A DNA stretch of 64,000 bases from Rehmannia glutinosa. Taxonomy: Eukaryota > Streptophyta > Magnoliopsida > Lamiales > Orobanchaceae. The stretch is from the NCBI GenBank assembly GCA_016081115.2, contig CM071930.1:40709335-40773334 (forward strand). The letters run 5' to 3'. Shown here in pieces: positions 10,737 to 23,075 of the stretch (the stretch's first letter is position 1; each line of letters starts with the position of its first letter). The notes under the pieces were generated by a model, which saw nothing but the letters and a program-made list of their open reading frames with translations, made no database searches and was not told the DNA's origin. The position numbers and the translations under genes were made by a program.

Positions 10737-13534
10737 TCACCTCGAGGAGGCCTGAGCCGAGCCCGGCATTCGTGTTCGCTTCTTTTTGTTTTTCCAAAAC
10801 TCATCTTTCTTTCCTTTTTTCTTCTGTTTCAACAACCCCATGCTGCTTTTTATGATTCCCATCAAAGCACTCTTATCCTTCCTGTTCTTTATTTTAGCTT
10901 TCACGTCTAAAATCGCCCTGAGCTTCTGATACGATCTGGCATCAGGAACTTGGCCACTTTTAACCATCTGTTTATGATAAAAGAACGCCCTCTTGAAATC
11001 ACGGACACGAACATACGCGTATATCATAGTCGAATAAGTAACAGAATCGGGTTTCAGATTAAGCGCTGCCATTTCTTTCAACAGCTGTGGCAACTTCGAC
11101 TCTTGCCCTCCCCTCGCGTACGCATTTATCAGCATATTATACGTCATCACGGTCGGATGAAACCCAATCTTCCCAAACTCACATATCACGTCCCTTGCTT
11201 CGACATATTGACCTTGTTTCGCGAACCCATCGACAAGAATATTGAAAGTAACTCGTGTTCCTTCGATTCTCTCCCTAATCATCATCTTCCAAATTTTCAT
11301 CAGTGTCTCAGTGTCACCGGCGCGTCTAAATGCATCAAGTAGAGCGGTATATGTTTCGATGGAGGGTTTTATTCCTTCTCTTAACATATTATCAAAAGCT
11401 ATAAAAGCTTTTTCATGCCATCCGTCAACTGAATATGCATGGATTAGAGCTGTATACGAATGCGAAGAGGGTCTTATGCCGGCCTTCTTCATTCTTAAAA
11501 ATGCATCGGCAGCCATGTCACTCATTTTCTTCTGTCTACCGTAGGCGCTAATTAGACACGTGTACGATCTTACATTTGGATCCAACCCATTAGCTTCCAT
11601 TTCTTGAAGTAGTTTTTCGACAATTTCAGGTTGCATTCTTCTGCTATATGTGTCCATCAAAATGTTGTAAGTAGCAGAAGTTGGCGCTATTCGTTTTGCC
11701 TTCATCTCAGCAAAAAGACCTTCGGCCTCTTCAACCTGGTTTGACTTACTATAAGCATCCATAATTGTATTGTAAATAATGGCATTAGAAGATATCCCCC
11801 TCTTCTCAAGTTCAGATTGGACAATTAGAGCTTCCTTTTTTAACCCCTCGTCACAGAATGATTTTATAAGAGCACCCACACCTTTCAAACTCCACTTAAC
11901 GCCTTTCTTATGCATCTTTTCGAAGAATTCCCATGACTCTTTAGCACTATCGCCCCTCTTCCTCATGATTGTGATCATTATAGAACTTGTTACATGATCG
12001 GGTTGGATATTACTTGTTTCCATCAACTCGTACACTTTCCAAGCATCATCATACCTTTGAAAAAAACAAGACAATATAGTATTAGCAAGTTGGATAACAA
12101 GCAAACCATAAATCACAAAGAAACACGAAGAGAGAAGAACAAGGCTGTAACAAATGTTAAAACAAGCGGATAGAGGCTTATGTATGTCTAAACAAATATC
12201 ACATGAGCAAAACATATTTATGCATGTATATAGTTGCTTATACATGGACTATTTCTGGATGAATACATATATATGTCGAAACCTCTGAGGAGTAAGTTGT
12301 TGATACTTTCATAGAGTACAAAAAACTTAAAGGCTAATCAGAGAACACGCCTGCATAAATGCATTCATGCATAAACACCAAGAACCTCTGAGTACCAAAA
12401 TGGATGCTCAAAAGACAACGCATATGCTGCATGAAGAAATGGGAAAAGCAAACAAAACTACACAAGAATATCGTCTGCATTAACATCCAAAATATAACTT
12501 GATATACAAAGGGAGAAAACTAGACTTAATCGTGCTAGAATATACACAATTCAGCTTAAAATTTCTTCATCAGATACCATCAGTAAAGCCATACAATTGC
12601 AAAATAGTTCACTTTTACACAGGATATCAGATTGTAAATACAAATAATGACAGTTAAACAAACCATGAAAATAAGCACCGTAAATACAGTCAAAACTCAA
12701 AAATCAAGTACCTCCCAGAAAACAAAAGCCCCGAAATCGCAGCATTGTAAACACGAACATCCCTAAAATGCTTATTCTGCTCGAAAGGCAAATTCTTGAA
12801 CATCACCAACAACTCATCCCCTTTCCCGCCCTCCCCAAAACTGGAAACAAAACCGAGCACGCTTTCGGCGAAACCAAACAAGGCTCTCTCAATCCCATCC
12901 ATTCAAAAAAGTATAAACACCCCATCACATTACCCTCCTCACCCAACACTCTCAACACCTCCACACACTCCTCATCCCCTAATCTCCCTCCAAAATCGTA
13001 CTTTTCCAAAGCCTCCCCCATGGTAACATTTTCCGGTAATGCCCTCGCAATACCCAATATTTCCCCTACAACTCCCTCCACTTCTGATACAGTTTCTGCA
13101 CTCTGGGCAATGGGCAAATTGTAATTTTCCGTTTCGGATACGGTTTCGGTTTTTTCGAAAGTGGGTGCTAGGTGCCATGAAGTTCTGCGGTTCTTTTGGA
13201 GGGGAATCCTACCTTCTAAACTCGGGTCCGGGTCCGAAGTTCGGGTCTTGAAGAATTTGAGAATCGGGTCGTCGATATCTTCTATGTCATTTTCGGGTTC
13301 GGGTTTTTGGGGTTGTTGTCTTGCTGGGGTTTGGAGAAAAGGGAGGAAAATTGGGGAAGATTGAGGAGCGGCTGAGCAGGAGGAGATGGAAAATGTTTTT
13401 CTGGGGTTTCGGGGTGGTTTTAGGATTTTGAAGAGTTGTGGGGTTTGAAAATTGAGATTGTACAGTGAAAAAAACGAAGAAGAAGAAGAAGAAATGGAAA
13501 AGTGAGTGTGGAGGTTTGAGGGCGCCAGCGCCAT
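10737..13534 (-). CDS. EMB1006: Chloroplast PPR protein, EMB1006 type, with a frameshift
   Basis: P-class pentatricopeptide repeat protein matching Arabidopsis At5g50280 (EMB1006), a plastid RNA-binding protein needed for embryo development. Exon 1 is 13534-12712 and exon 2 is 12054-10737, joined AG|GTATG. The Ser/Pro-rich N-terminus looks like a chloroplast transit peptide. Eleven 35-residue P-type repeats run from RVYNAAISG to SGQVPD, followed by a basic tail (KQKKKGKKDEFWKNKKKR) with no E or DYW domain. Exon lengths (823 + 1318 = 2141) are not divisible by three. At 12818-12821 the coding strand reads AAAGGGGATGAG; the frame ends as GKGMSCW-stop, while the next frame continues GKGDELL as the family requires. 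One more G would restore 713 codons (At5g50280 has 723). Either an assembly error in a G run or a real disabling mutation. Confidence 0.88.
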
Positions 13535-14410
13535 GCTTTAAGCTTCGGGAGAGTTGGTGGAGCTGCTGTGCTTTTGTATGCTGGAGACTCGAGAGTTTGG
13601 CAACGGCGTCGCACGGAGTTCACTAATTTATCACAAAAAAAAAAAAAAACAGAGGGGGTGGGTCCGTTTTATTTTTTATTACCACCAGATTTAGTAACTT
13701 TTAATTGCTCTAAAATTATCTATAACAGGATGAGTAGGTTTAATTTCAAGATAGAAAATGAGCATGTCTACTTTTTTAGCCACACGATCAAGCATTCTTG
13801 AATTCTAATTCTATTCATATAAATATTGATAATCTTGTAACAGTCATTGATGTCCTCATATTATCAATAATTGTTCGTATTTGATACAATTATCTGCATT
13901 TAATGAATTTTAATTTTTTACTATATTGAACCATATGTATATATTCTTTTGTTTTTTATAAAAAAGACAAACTCCGAGAAGTTTGGAAGGATTTAATCCG
14001 TGAAATTTTATCAAGTTTCAAAAAATTTATTTAAATTTGGTTTGATTACTAGCCGAATCAAGTTTGAACGACTTTCAGTCGAACACAAATTTACTTTGAA
14101 TAACTTGATATTTTGACCACTATTTTATTTTTATTTTTTTAACTAATCCAGTCAAATACACATATGGATGAAAAAATGTATTCCAACTTATATCATGCTT
14201 TTAATGATCAATCTCGAGTCAAGTATCAAATAACTTGATTTGTTTTTTCAACCTTAATCTTATGCTTGAGGTGATATGGTTTTATTTTTTAAAAAAACAA
14301 TGAATCATGAACATCGCACAAAATCACATACAAGTATAAAGAGGAAAATTGCTAGACCAGGTGATATTTTATCAACTAAAAAGAAGACACTTATGTACAA
14401 GAACAAGTTG
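13535..14410. other. Spacer between the PPR and mTERF genes
   Basis: Holds the PPR promoter and 5' leader (to about 13640, with an A run) and AT-rich sequence. Words such as 'tcaagtttgaacgactttc' near 14050 look like repeat debris. No gene seen. Confidence 0.4.
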
Positions 14411-17400
14411 TCAAGAGGGAGGAACAAGCATCTCCTCCACCCCCAAATAATCAGCTGCAAACTCCTCATCATTCTTACCCAACATCTCCTTCAAAGTAAA
14501 CTCTATTTTCCTACCTTTCAGAACCCAATATCTGGGCTTTATCTTCTTCTCCAGTGAGTAGCTGAAGTATCTCGGATAATCGACCACATCACTTACAGGC
14601 CTTTTCATGGTGTTCACTAGGAACTCCAACTTAGGCCTCAAAACTTCTTCAATACTGTAACCAAGTAAAGGTGAGAATCTTCGTACCATGAACCCTATAT
14701 CCTTCTTCGACAGCCCAATTTTCATCAAGTACCTCATTCTGCCAAAAAAACAAAACGACAAAATTCATAAAGTTCCTAGCAATTCTGGAAAATCTTGATT
14801 TGTATAGCTTGTAATACTTCAAATCTCATCATATGCTTTATTACCTAGGAAGTAATGCTCTGTCGACATCACAAACAAATAGTTCGGGATATTTCCTGAT
14901 AACCCTCGGGAGGTGAGTTTTGGAAATTCCAACATTAAAAAGAAATATCAACTTCTTCTCGAGAGTTTTGTCTATGCTTGCAGCAAAAATTTCAGGACAG
15001 CGAGCAAGGGTCCTAGCAATAGCTTCCTCGTCCAGTCCTAAATCTTTGAAGAAGGATACCACCTGGATGCGTGATAACCGATTTTAATTAAGACACATAC
15101 AAGAAACACGGGTAAAAGCAAAGACAATGATGCAGTGATGGTGCTCTGTATTTAATGAAAATCAGTGTTGTCAAAATCGGCCGTGACCATTAAGTCCCAA
15201 TAGGTGGAAAAATCGCCTCGGGCAAAATCGGGTCTATGCGGCCAAAAAGTAGATTAAAATTAAAATAAAAAAATTAAAAGACAGTACTATTTCTAGGCGC
15301 CAGGCTGCCGCCCGATTAGCGTCTAGCGATTTCTGCAACCTTGTTGAAAATAGAAGATTGTCCTTTGCCACCATACACACTGCAAGACACTATAATATTC
15401 CCACCCAAGGCATGCGCAACAACAACATTGAAGGTTGTGCTTTATGTTATAACTAGAATCTACAACTAACTTAACTGGCCCCACAACCAAGCTCTCCATG
15501 GAATGCAAGTCTTTTTACATAACAATTTTCCTTTTTGCGTTTAGCCTTGTTCAATAACTGAAGTTACGACATGGGCTTATGACATTCCAAAGGCACATTG
15601 AAGAGGTGCTCATAGTGTTATTAACATAAAAACAGTTAAATCAATAATTCTTTTCCCTTATAATTAAGACTTTTAATCATATTTCTTCTGAACCAACCTG
15701 AACGAATTCCTGAGGCTTGCGAAGTAGAAGCTGTGGACTTGTAGCAATAACCTGACCTAACTTCTTATTTTTAATGTCCATCTCACTGAACTGTTCCACC
15801 ATCAGCTTTATCTTGTTGACTGAACAGCCCAAAATATGAGGCCAGTTTTTGATCGCTTGGGAGGAACAAATTACTGGAACCTGCATAGCATGTTTGTCAA
15901 AATAATATAATCTGAACTTGCTTGTCATCATCAGATTTACAATATCCACAATAACAGAACATTAATATTACAGAGTAATACAGTTATTAAGCATCTGCTT
16001 CTGACTAGTACCTTCTCATCATCAAAGAAATCAAGGATTTTCTCAAAGTTCTCCACGATGCTAGCGGAAAGAATCCACGGATACTTGACAAGCATCTTCC
16101 CAAGATCATTATCCTTTGCACCAATCTGCAAGGCAAAATATCAAGAAGGGGCAGTTGTCATTTGCCAACTTCAACAGATGAAATTTCTTGCACAATGCAA
16201 CATCATACACAATAATAAGAGGATTTATTATATACTTATAAATGTTTAGAATTGAAGGTATTCCAGGTTCCAGAACTTTGCACATAACTTCAAAGAAAGT
16301 TAGCTGGCATCATTAGCTCTAGATTTTAGAACTAAACCCTACCCATTCTAATTACAAGGAAGCTCCTTTAATTAAGGTCGCAGAACGAGAAAGATCTATC
16401 CGTGCTTATGATAGCCAGTCAAAGCATTATACAGATGGTACAAAATCAACAACAACAACAACATCAATGTTACCTTCTCAAACGACCGCAGCCTTGGCTT
16501 GATATCCTTGTTAATGTCATAGGAAAGAACGGGTGGAAATAACAGGAGAATGTTTCTTACGTATCCTTTGGGGACCCCAATATCTTCCAAGAACTTAACA
16601 ATTGGCTTCACGCGAGATTGTAAAGGCAGAAATATAAGGCGGGGGAAAGATTCAATGAGATACCGGAAAGAGGTTTGCTCAGAACCCAAAAGATTCAAAC
16701 CTCCACGCCTTGCTTGAATCTAACGAGAGAAAAAAAAGTCCAAGTAAGAGTAATGCATTTCCGCATTATAGTGCTTCAACAATAACTCCATACAAACGAG
16801 GAAAAAGGCACAGACATTTGATAACGAAGCTAATGTTCTAACCTTTTCAAAGAAAGCTAATGTTTGCTGCACCTCCTCATCAGCAGAAATGGAGAGGTGA
16901 GCCATCATACGGCGAGCATTTTTCCCGATAAGTTCATGATCATCGCGGTCAGAAAACAATATTTCCTTCACATACTTAACCTATGATAATTCAAAAAAAT
17001 GCAAAATCAGAAAGGAAAAAACAAATTGAACAAAATTGAACCTCGGCTCAGCTCAAAATAAATAAAAAGAGTAAAAAGGCCGACTACGGGCTAATCAAAC
17101 ACCTTGTGAATGAGGAGGGGAAACGCATTAGAGTTTGAAGAAGAGAGATATCGAGCTAAATGGGAGGCGGAGGAGAGAGATAGGCCAAGGCTCTCCAAGT
17201 AGGGAAGAATACCATTATCCCCTTTCTGTTTCGCCATCTGATACACTTTCTTCTTAAACTCTAGGGCTTCTCCCGTAATTTCTTGATTGGGACTTGCAGC
17301 GGCGGCGGACCAAGAATTCCAGTCGTCTAGGTCATCGACGCCGTCAATCAGCATGTTCAAATAGTTCGGGCAGTTGAAGCAAATGTGAGAGGCATCTTCT

Positions 17401-17708
17401 CTCGAGGCTCCAAGTTGTTCCAAATACTCTCCGACAGCTTCTCGTGCTTCTTCTAATCGCTTCTCGTCCGTTTCTCGTTGAGAATCCGGATTCTGGAAAG
17501 CGGAGGCGAAATATTTGAAGTTTTTGCGGTTGTTTTGGAGGGAAATTCTGAGAATGGAGAAAGAGATAGACATGGGGGTTTTGTTAGGGTTTTGAGGTGG
17601 TTTTGCTGACATGAATAAATAGGGTCTGAGAGAATGGGGTTTGTACGGAGAAGGGGAGGAGTAAGGGGAAGAGCAGTGGTAGCGGCGGTGGAGCCTCGGA
17701 GACGCCAT
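14411..17708 (-). CDS. Chloroplast mTERF protein, mTERF2/EMB2219 type
   Basis: Mitochondrial transcription termination factor-family protein, a helical-repeat nucleic-acid binder for organelle gene expression. Seven exons, all with GT/AG junctions: 17708-17103, 16980-16843, 16719-16474, 16125-16012, 15880-15698, 15062-14845, 14738-14411. Total 1833 nt, 610 aa, in frame throughout. The N-terminal 60-80 residues are rich in Ser, Pro and basic residues, as in a plastid transit peptide. Typical mTERF half-repeats with buried prolines follow (ESFPRLIFLP, LLFPPVLSYD, VKYPWILS, ATSPQLLL, ARCPEIFA, IRKYPELF, VDYPRYFSYSLEKKIKPRY). The length and C-terminus (LGKNDEEFAADYLG) resemble Arabidopsis mTERF2 (At2g21710, 641 aa), an embryo-essential protein. 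The family is certain; the orthologue is likely. Nothing appears broken. Confidence 0.9.
15166..15345. repeat. Possible small MITE in mTERF intron 5
   Basis: A GC-richer insert in an AT-rich intron, from 'gttgtcaaaatcggccg' to 'gcgatttctgcaacc', whose ends are roughly inverted (GTTGtCAaAATCG against GTTGCAGAAATCG). The 'ggcgccaggc' words recall the repeat nested in the LINE at 37128-38200. No clean target duplication. Confidence 0.35.
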
Positions 17709-17903
17709 GAGAGTTGGCGGAGCCCTGTGTTAGAGTTGCAGTTCATACCATAGCAGGGATGGCCTCAAACCATAGAGTGATCGCAATTGGCAAATTTGGA
17801 GAAATGCCACTTTTTGAGCAATTTTTTTTAAAAATACCGTTCAACCTAAATCCTTGTAATTATATTACCCTTACCCTTTTGAAATGAGCAATATACCTCT
17901 TTA

Positions 17904-17966
17904 TCTATATCTATATCTATATATATCTATCTATCTATCTATCTATATCTATACTCTATATTTATA
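17904..17966. repeat. TATC microsatellite
   Basis: Runs of tatctatc, broken by tatata and tttat, inside the left MULE terminal repeat just before the Helitron. The right repeat lacks it, so it expanded after the MULE formed. Confidence 0.8.
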
Positions 17967-20900
17967 TCTATACTATCTTAAAAGTGTGAATGTTTCTTGC
18001 AACTTTTAATTGGACAAAAATATCATTTAGACATAGTAAAATTTTAGGACAACTAAGTAATTTAATATTTATATTTAGCTTCTATTTCTTCAATTATAAG
18101 ACAATGTGACCTTTTATATTCTACATTTTAAAAGTATTTATTCTTTCAACTATAACTCTTAAAATACTTTGAACTTTCAAATAATATTAGCTTCATATTA
18201 AAATAGATTTCGAGAGCTTTCTAACCGTATATCATAAGCATATATAAGGAGTTCACATGAGAAAATTTTAACATTATAAAGTTCAACACTATGTAAACAT
18301 TAAGAATTTATGTTTTTCTATAGTTTTGTTATTTATTTAATATTTTTTGTTTAATTATATGAGAGATGTTCATTATAGCCAAAAAGATTTCAAAATCAAA
18401 ATATATATTTTTAATCATAACACTAAGAATACTTTTAAATTTCTTACAAAAATATAAATTTCAAATTTGAACTAGCTAGGTTTCAAAATCTTAAACTATA
18501 TGTTCTAAACATATTATACAAGTCGTTATAGAAGAAAATTTTAACTATTTAACTTTTATTATGATGCAAAATTGTATATTTCTTATATTCTTTTAAATTT
18601 TCTCAATAATTAAATATGTCTATTATATAATATAAGAAAAAAATCAAATTACAATATACACGATAAGAAAAAATAAAATGGAAAATATTTTAGGTGGTTT
18701 TGATGCTAAATAAAAAGTAGATAAAATAGATAATTCCTTTATGGTCAAAAAATTCTCCCTCAATTAGTAATATGCAATTTAAAAGTTAATTTATTGGTGG
18801 TTGTTAAAGAAATAATATTGAAAATAAGAGAGTTTCATATTTTATTTTTATTGTAATTTCATGTATATTTTATTTTAATTAGACATATAAGTAAAAGAAA
18901 AAGTACAAAATAAAAGGAATAAGATTAACATGAAAAAAAGCAAACAAGAACTAAAACAAGTTTGTCGCGACAAAAATGTTACCTTTTAAATTTTAACTAT
19001 ATGTGTTAATATGACTTTTACTTAATTTTCTATATATAACATTATAAGTTTTAGTTTCTAATTTATTATTTTTTAACATATTATGATTTCAATCTTTCGA
19101 TTATTTTATATCCTATAAATTTAAAGAACATGTGCAAACAAAGTGTTAAAAGTTGTATATATAAATTTATAAGGAAAAAAAAAACAAAGAAGACAAACTT
19201 AAAAAAAATCCATATGTATTAAATTGAAATTTGTGATAAAACTTGAATGTCGTTTGAAAAATACACCCTTAAAAATTATATGTTTAAAATATCAATATGA
19301 TGCATACTTATAATAAAAACTTATACCAAAATAATTAAATTTTAATAAAATAGTGTGAAATAGTGAAACATGAGCTAAAATTGGATAAGTGTAAAAGATC
19401 ATATCTGTTATGCAAAAGAAAAAAATAAATAAACTCATTTAATATGTAATAATTTGACTAATTTTAAAAGTAATTATATATTACAAATTATATATTGGTT
19501 TAAATACTAACATAACATTCATAAAAACTAAGTAAATTAAATAATTACAACAAATAAGAGTGAAAACTAAGAATAAAAAATATCCAAAACTAAATGGTTA
19601 TACTTGACATTAATGAGTTGAGATTGATCTAAATAATTTTGGGGTTAATCACACATATATATATAGTTTAGGATTAAACCAAATATTTCAAAAAAAAAAG
19701 GATTAAACCAAATGAAACATATTATAAAGATTTGAAAGAATAAAAGTAAATAGTTAAAATAAAATATGTGGGTCATAGCTGAGAATTCTAAAGAAAAAAT
19801 AAATAGCTTTCATATAATATATATAATTTGATATTTCCGATAAAATTTTGGTTCATTTTAAAAGCACACCTTTATGACTTATAAATATTCAAGCACAAAG
19901 ACAATTATTATAAAATTGGGTACAAATTATTCTATTTGTTTTACAAAATTAAATATTATGAAAAACTTGAAAACAAGAATCAGAAATGGAAAGTCGATGT
20001 ATGTATATGAAATTTTGTAAATAAATAAATTTAATTTATTTAATATGAAATAGTTTGATATTTATGTCAAAGATTAATATTTCTTAAATTACATGTTAAT
20101 TTAGGTACCAATATAATAATCAAAATATTCAAAATAATATTTTTGTATCAAATTTATTGTGTTAAATATATATAATAATAAATTGTAGTGAAGTGACTAT
20201 GTTTAGTGCCAAGTAATATGGATTATTCCGGCAGGCGTAAGAGAATAGTTGGGGGAGGGGGGGTTAACACTTGATATCTAAATTTTTGGCAACCATATAT
20301 TTTTTATTGGATCAAAAATTCAATCAAAATTTCAAATAACTATATACCATTTTCTCAATAAAGGCACTAAAAATGGATTGATAATTATATTTTAAAACAA
20401 GTAATATGATTTTGTAAACGAGATTAAATGATATCAATTTTAGATTTACAGCCTCTTCAAACAAATATAGATTAGTTTCAAGATATTAAGAATAATTGCA
20501 ATTTTCATAACTATACGACTCACATAATTTACAACTATGTAAATATTAATATAACCAAAATAGCCATATTCAATTACAAGTACAAACTCTAATAGTATAA
20601 CGTATCTTTCTAAAATTTTATGAAATTTAAAAAACTATATTAGTTTTTAGTTTATTATGTATAACTTTTAAAACATAAGTGAATGCAAAAAGAAATTCAA
20701 ACATAAAAGTTAATTAGTATTATATTTAATTATTGAAGATTGACACGTGAAAATTGTCAACTTATTTTTTTCTTTCATAAGACTGTCTTTAGTTTTATTA
20801 TTTATTAAATAAAGATATTTTGTGTGCAATTGAATAGAGTTTCAAAACTCGATTTCGACTTATCACTTTTTCATAGTTTTATTTAATACCCGACTCTCCA

Positions 20901-21651
20901 TGAAAATAATGGATTATTTTTTTCATATTAGGTTAATGCTTATTATTTTTAAGACACTGGAAATAGGAGGACTACAAACTTTAAGTTTAAGTGTTAATGA
21001 TAAAATATTGACTATGTTACTAGAATTAAAATAATATATGAATTTTTTTTACATATATATTATATTGTATTTTTTTTACATTTCTTTAATCGAAGAACTG
21101 AGATAGAATAAAAAAAGTAAGCACATGAAGTATAATAATTTGACTAACCTTTATTTTATTTTATTTTAATTGAATAACAATAACAAATAAAATGACGATA
21201 TTATGATGGATTTTGGTATAATATTTTTTTATTAATGCGATAACTTGCATGTGATTTACTAATCATTAGCTTATGATTTATAAGCTAGATTATTTATCTG
21301 ATTATGTAAAATGCATCCAATGCAAAAAAAATTCGAAAATCATGTAAGAGAGAAGACTTTTCTAGCCATAACAATGAAATAAAAGACAGATGAATGTGAT
21401 TGTAAGCTATTATAAAACTTATTTCGTTGTTATACTAATTGTAGATTTTTTGTGGGGTTGAGTTCTTTAAAATGATTATTTAACAATTCATATCGATCTA
21501 TAATTAAAGTAAAGCAAAATATATATTAAATACTGTGTAATATTTAAATTTAATTAATATTTATTTTACTTTTTAATATTTTAATATTAATCAATAAAAT
21601 TATTTTAGTAAAGTCAGGTGGATCACGTGTGACGCACGTGTTTCTTACTAG
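17967..21651 (+). mobile_element. Non-autonomous Helitron
   Basis: Starts TCTATACTATCTTAAAAGTG after an A and ends CTAG before a T, as plant Helitrons do (5' TC, 3' CTRR, insertion between A and T). A hairpin CACGTG-tgacg-CACGTG lies at 21624-21640, 7 bases upstream of the terminal CTAG, the expected spacing. There is no inverted repeat and no target duplication. The body (3,685 bp) is extremely AT-rich with no Rep/helicase frame, so it depends on a partner element. The insertion is confirmed internally: the sequences on either side are continuous with the intact right terminal repeat of the host MULE. Confidence 0.85.
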
Positions 21652-22519
21652 TTAGAATGAAAAGGACTCAAATCCATTTTTCCTCTCATTCTCACGTTCC
21701 CCGACCAAACAAAAAATGGTTCTCTCTCTAGTGATTCTTCGACTTCAGTGCTCAATTTTGTCCCATTTTTCGGCCTCCCTTGACAACCCGACAGCGAGCA
21801 TCCTTTTAGTTCTGGCGCGTCCCTCTGTTCTCTCTCTTGGTGTCCCTCTGTTACGCAGTGGAGTTGAAGGTACTCCCCTCTACCGATTAGCTTCCGACAT
21901 TGACCGGTGCATCATTCTTCTTTTTTCGGCTTCCATTTATCAAATATTATTTCCGATAAGTTCAATTTTGGATCTGTTGTTCTATAATTTTAGGGTTTTC
22001 TAGGATTTTTGCTTGCATTTGTGTATGAAATTTTATTTATGATTTTTTTTCTTCAGAAAATGTGTTGTTTTATTTTTTCAAGTTTCTGTTTTTTTGGTTA
22101 TGCATGCATTGAATTTTGTTTTTGCTCACATTTTGGGCATTCATGTGTTTGGGATTGATGGGTTCAAATCAAATATATCTCCATTTTGCCATTTTTTTTT
22201 AAAGAAAATGTGTTTGGGTTGTTTTGATATACTTTGAAAGTATCATATTATTGGTTTGATTTTTTTCTTGTGATGTTTTTCAATTTTCATTGATATTTGG
22301 TTTTTTTTCTTTTTTTTTTCGCATTTCTGAAAATTTGTTAAATATGTTCTTTTAGTTTCTGACAGTATGTTCTCGACTGCATTCCTACCATGTTCTCGAC
22401 TGCATTCCAACCACATTCTCGACCATTATATGTTCTATTTGATTACCGACTATGTTTCCGACCGCATTTCGACTATTATTTCGACCTTATATTTTGTTGT
22501 TTTGGTATAAAATAGGGAC

Positions 22520-23075
22520 AATATTGTTCTTGTTCCAAATGAAAATGCTCAGTTTAAAGGCAAGCTCTCCTGCAGGTCTTGTTTCAATACGATGGATGTT
22601 ATTAGAGAATGGTTAAAGGGGGATAATATTGATTTTTTTTTCTGAAAGGATAAATCCAAGATATCTTGCTTCAGAAATTTCCTTGACACAAATACAATCC
22701 AGTACAACTACAGTTGGACTTGAACATGTTGACGATTACGGTGTATGACTCCCTGTCCATCTACTTTGATGTTTGTAAAGACGAAAAGGGAGTTTGTTTA
22801 GCTCGGATACTTCCCACTATATGCAAGATGAGAAATATTTAGGCCAACAGAAAATCACCCGAGGATGTCAATGCTGATTGGAAGAATTATAGAATGGAGT
22901 ACCCGCTGCATCAAACAAATGGTAGTGTTCGTGGAGTGATGACCATTAAGTTCATGAGTAGAAGTGTGGTTGTAATAGATCTTGGGATGTGCATCAAATT
23001 TAGACTTAGATTTTTCTCTGAGTTTTTTAGTACTGAAGACATTGTTATTCATAAGTATATTGCATGTGATTAGCA
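22520..23075 (+). pseudogene. Decayed Ulp1-like (C48) peptidase fragment in the MULE
   Basis: Translated pieces between about 22730 and 23070 read TVYDSLSIYFDV, RILPTICKM, RKSPEDVNADW, HQTNGSVRGVMTIKFM and FRLRFFSEFF. Their order resembles the C-terminal catalytic half of TE-borne Ulp1/SENP proteases (VYDS, the Q-x-N-x-x-D-C-G-V block, the final helix). The catalytic Asp-Cys pair is replaced by Val-Arg and stops interrupt the frames. Ulp1-like genes are known cargo of plant KAKI/Kaonashi MULEs. The protease identity rests on a short alignment made by eye. Confidence 0.5.

Noticed and set aside
10950..11997. Plus-strand frames opposite PPR exon 2
   Set aside because: Antisense shadows of the repeat-containing exon; no start context or homology.
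12768..13364. Plus-strand frames opposite the PPR gene
   Set aside because: Shadows of the high-GC exon 1 of the EMB1006-type gene.
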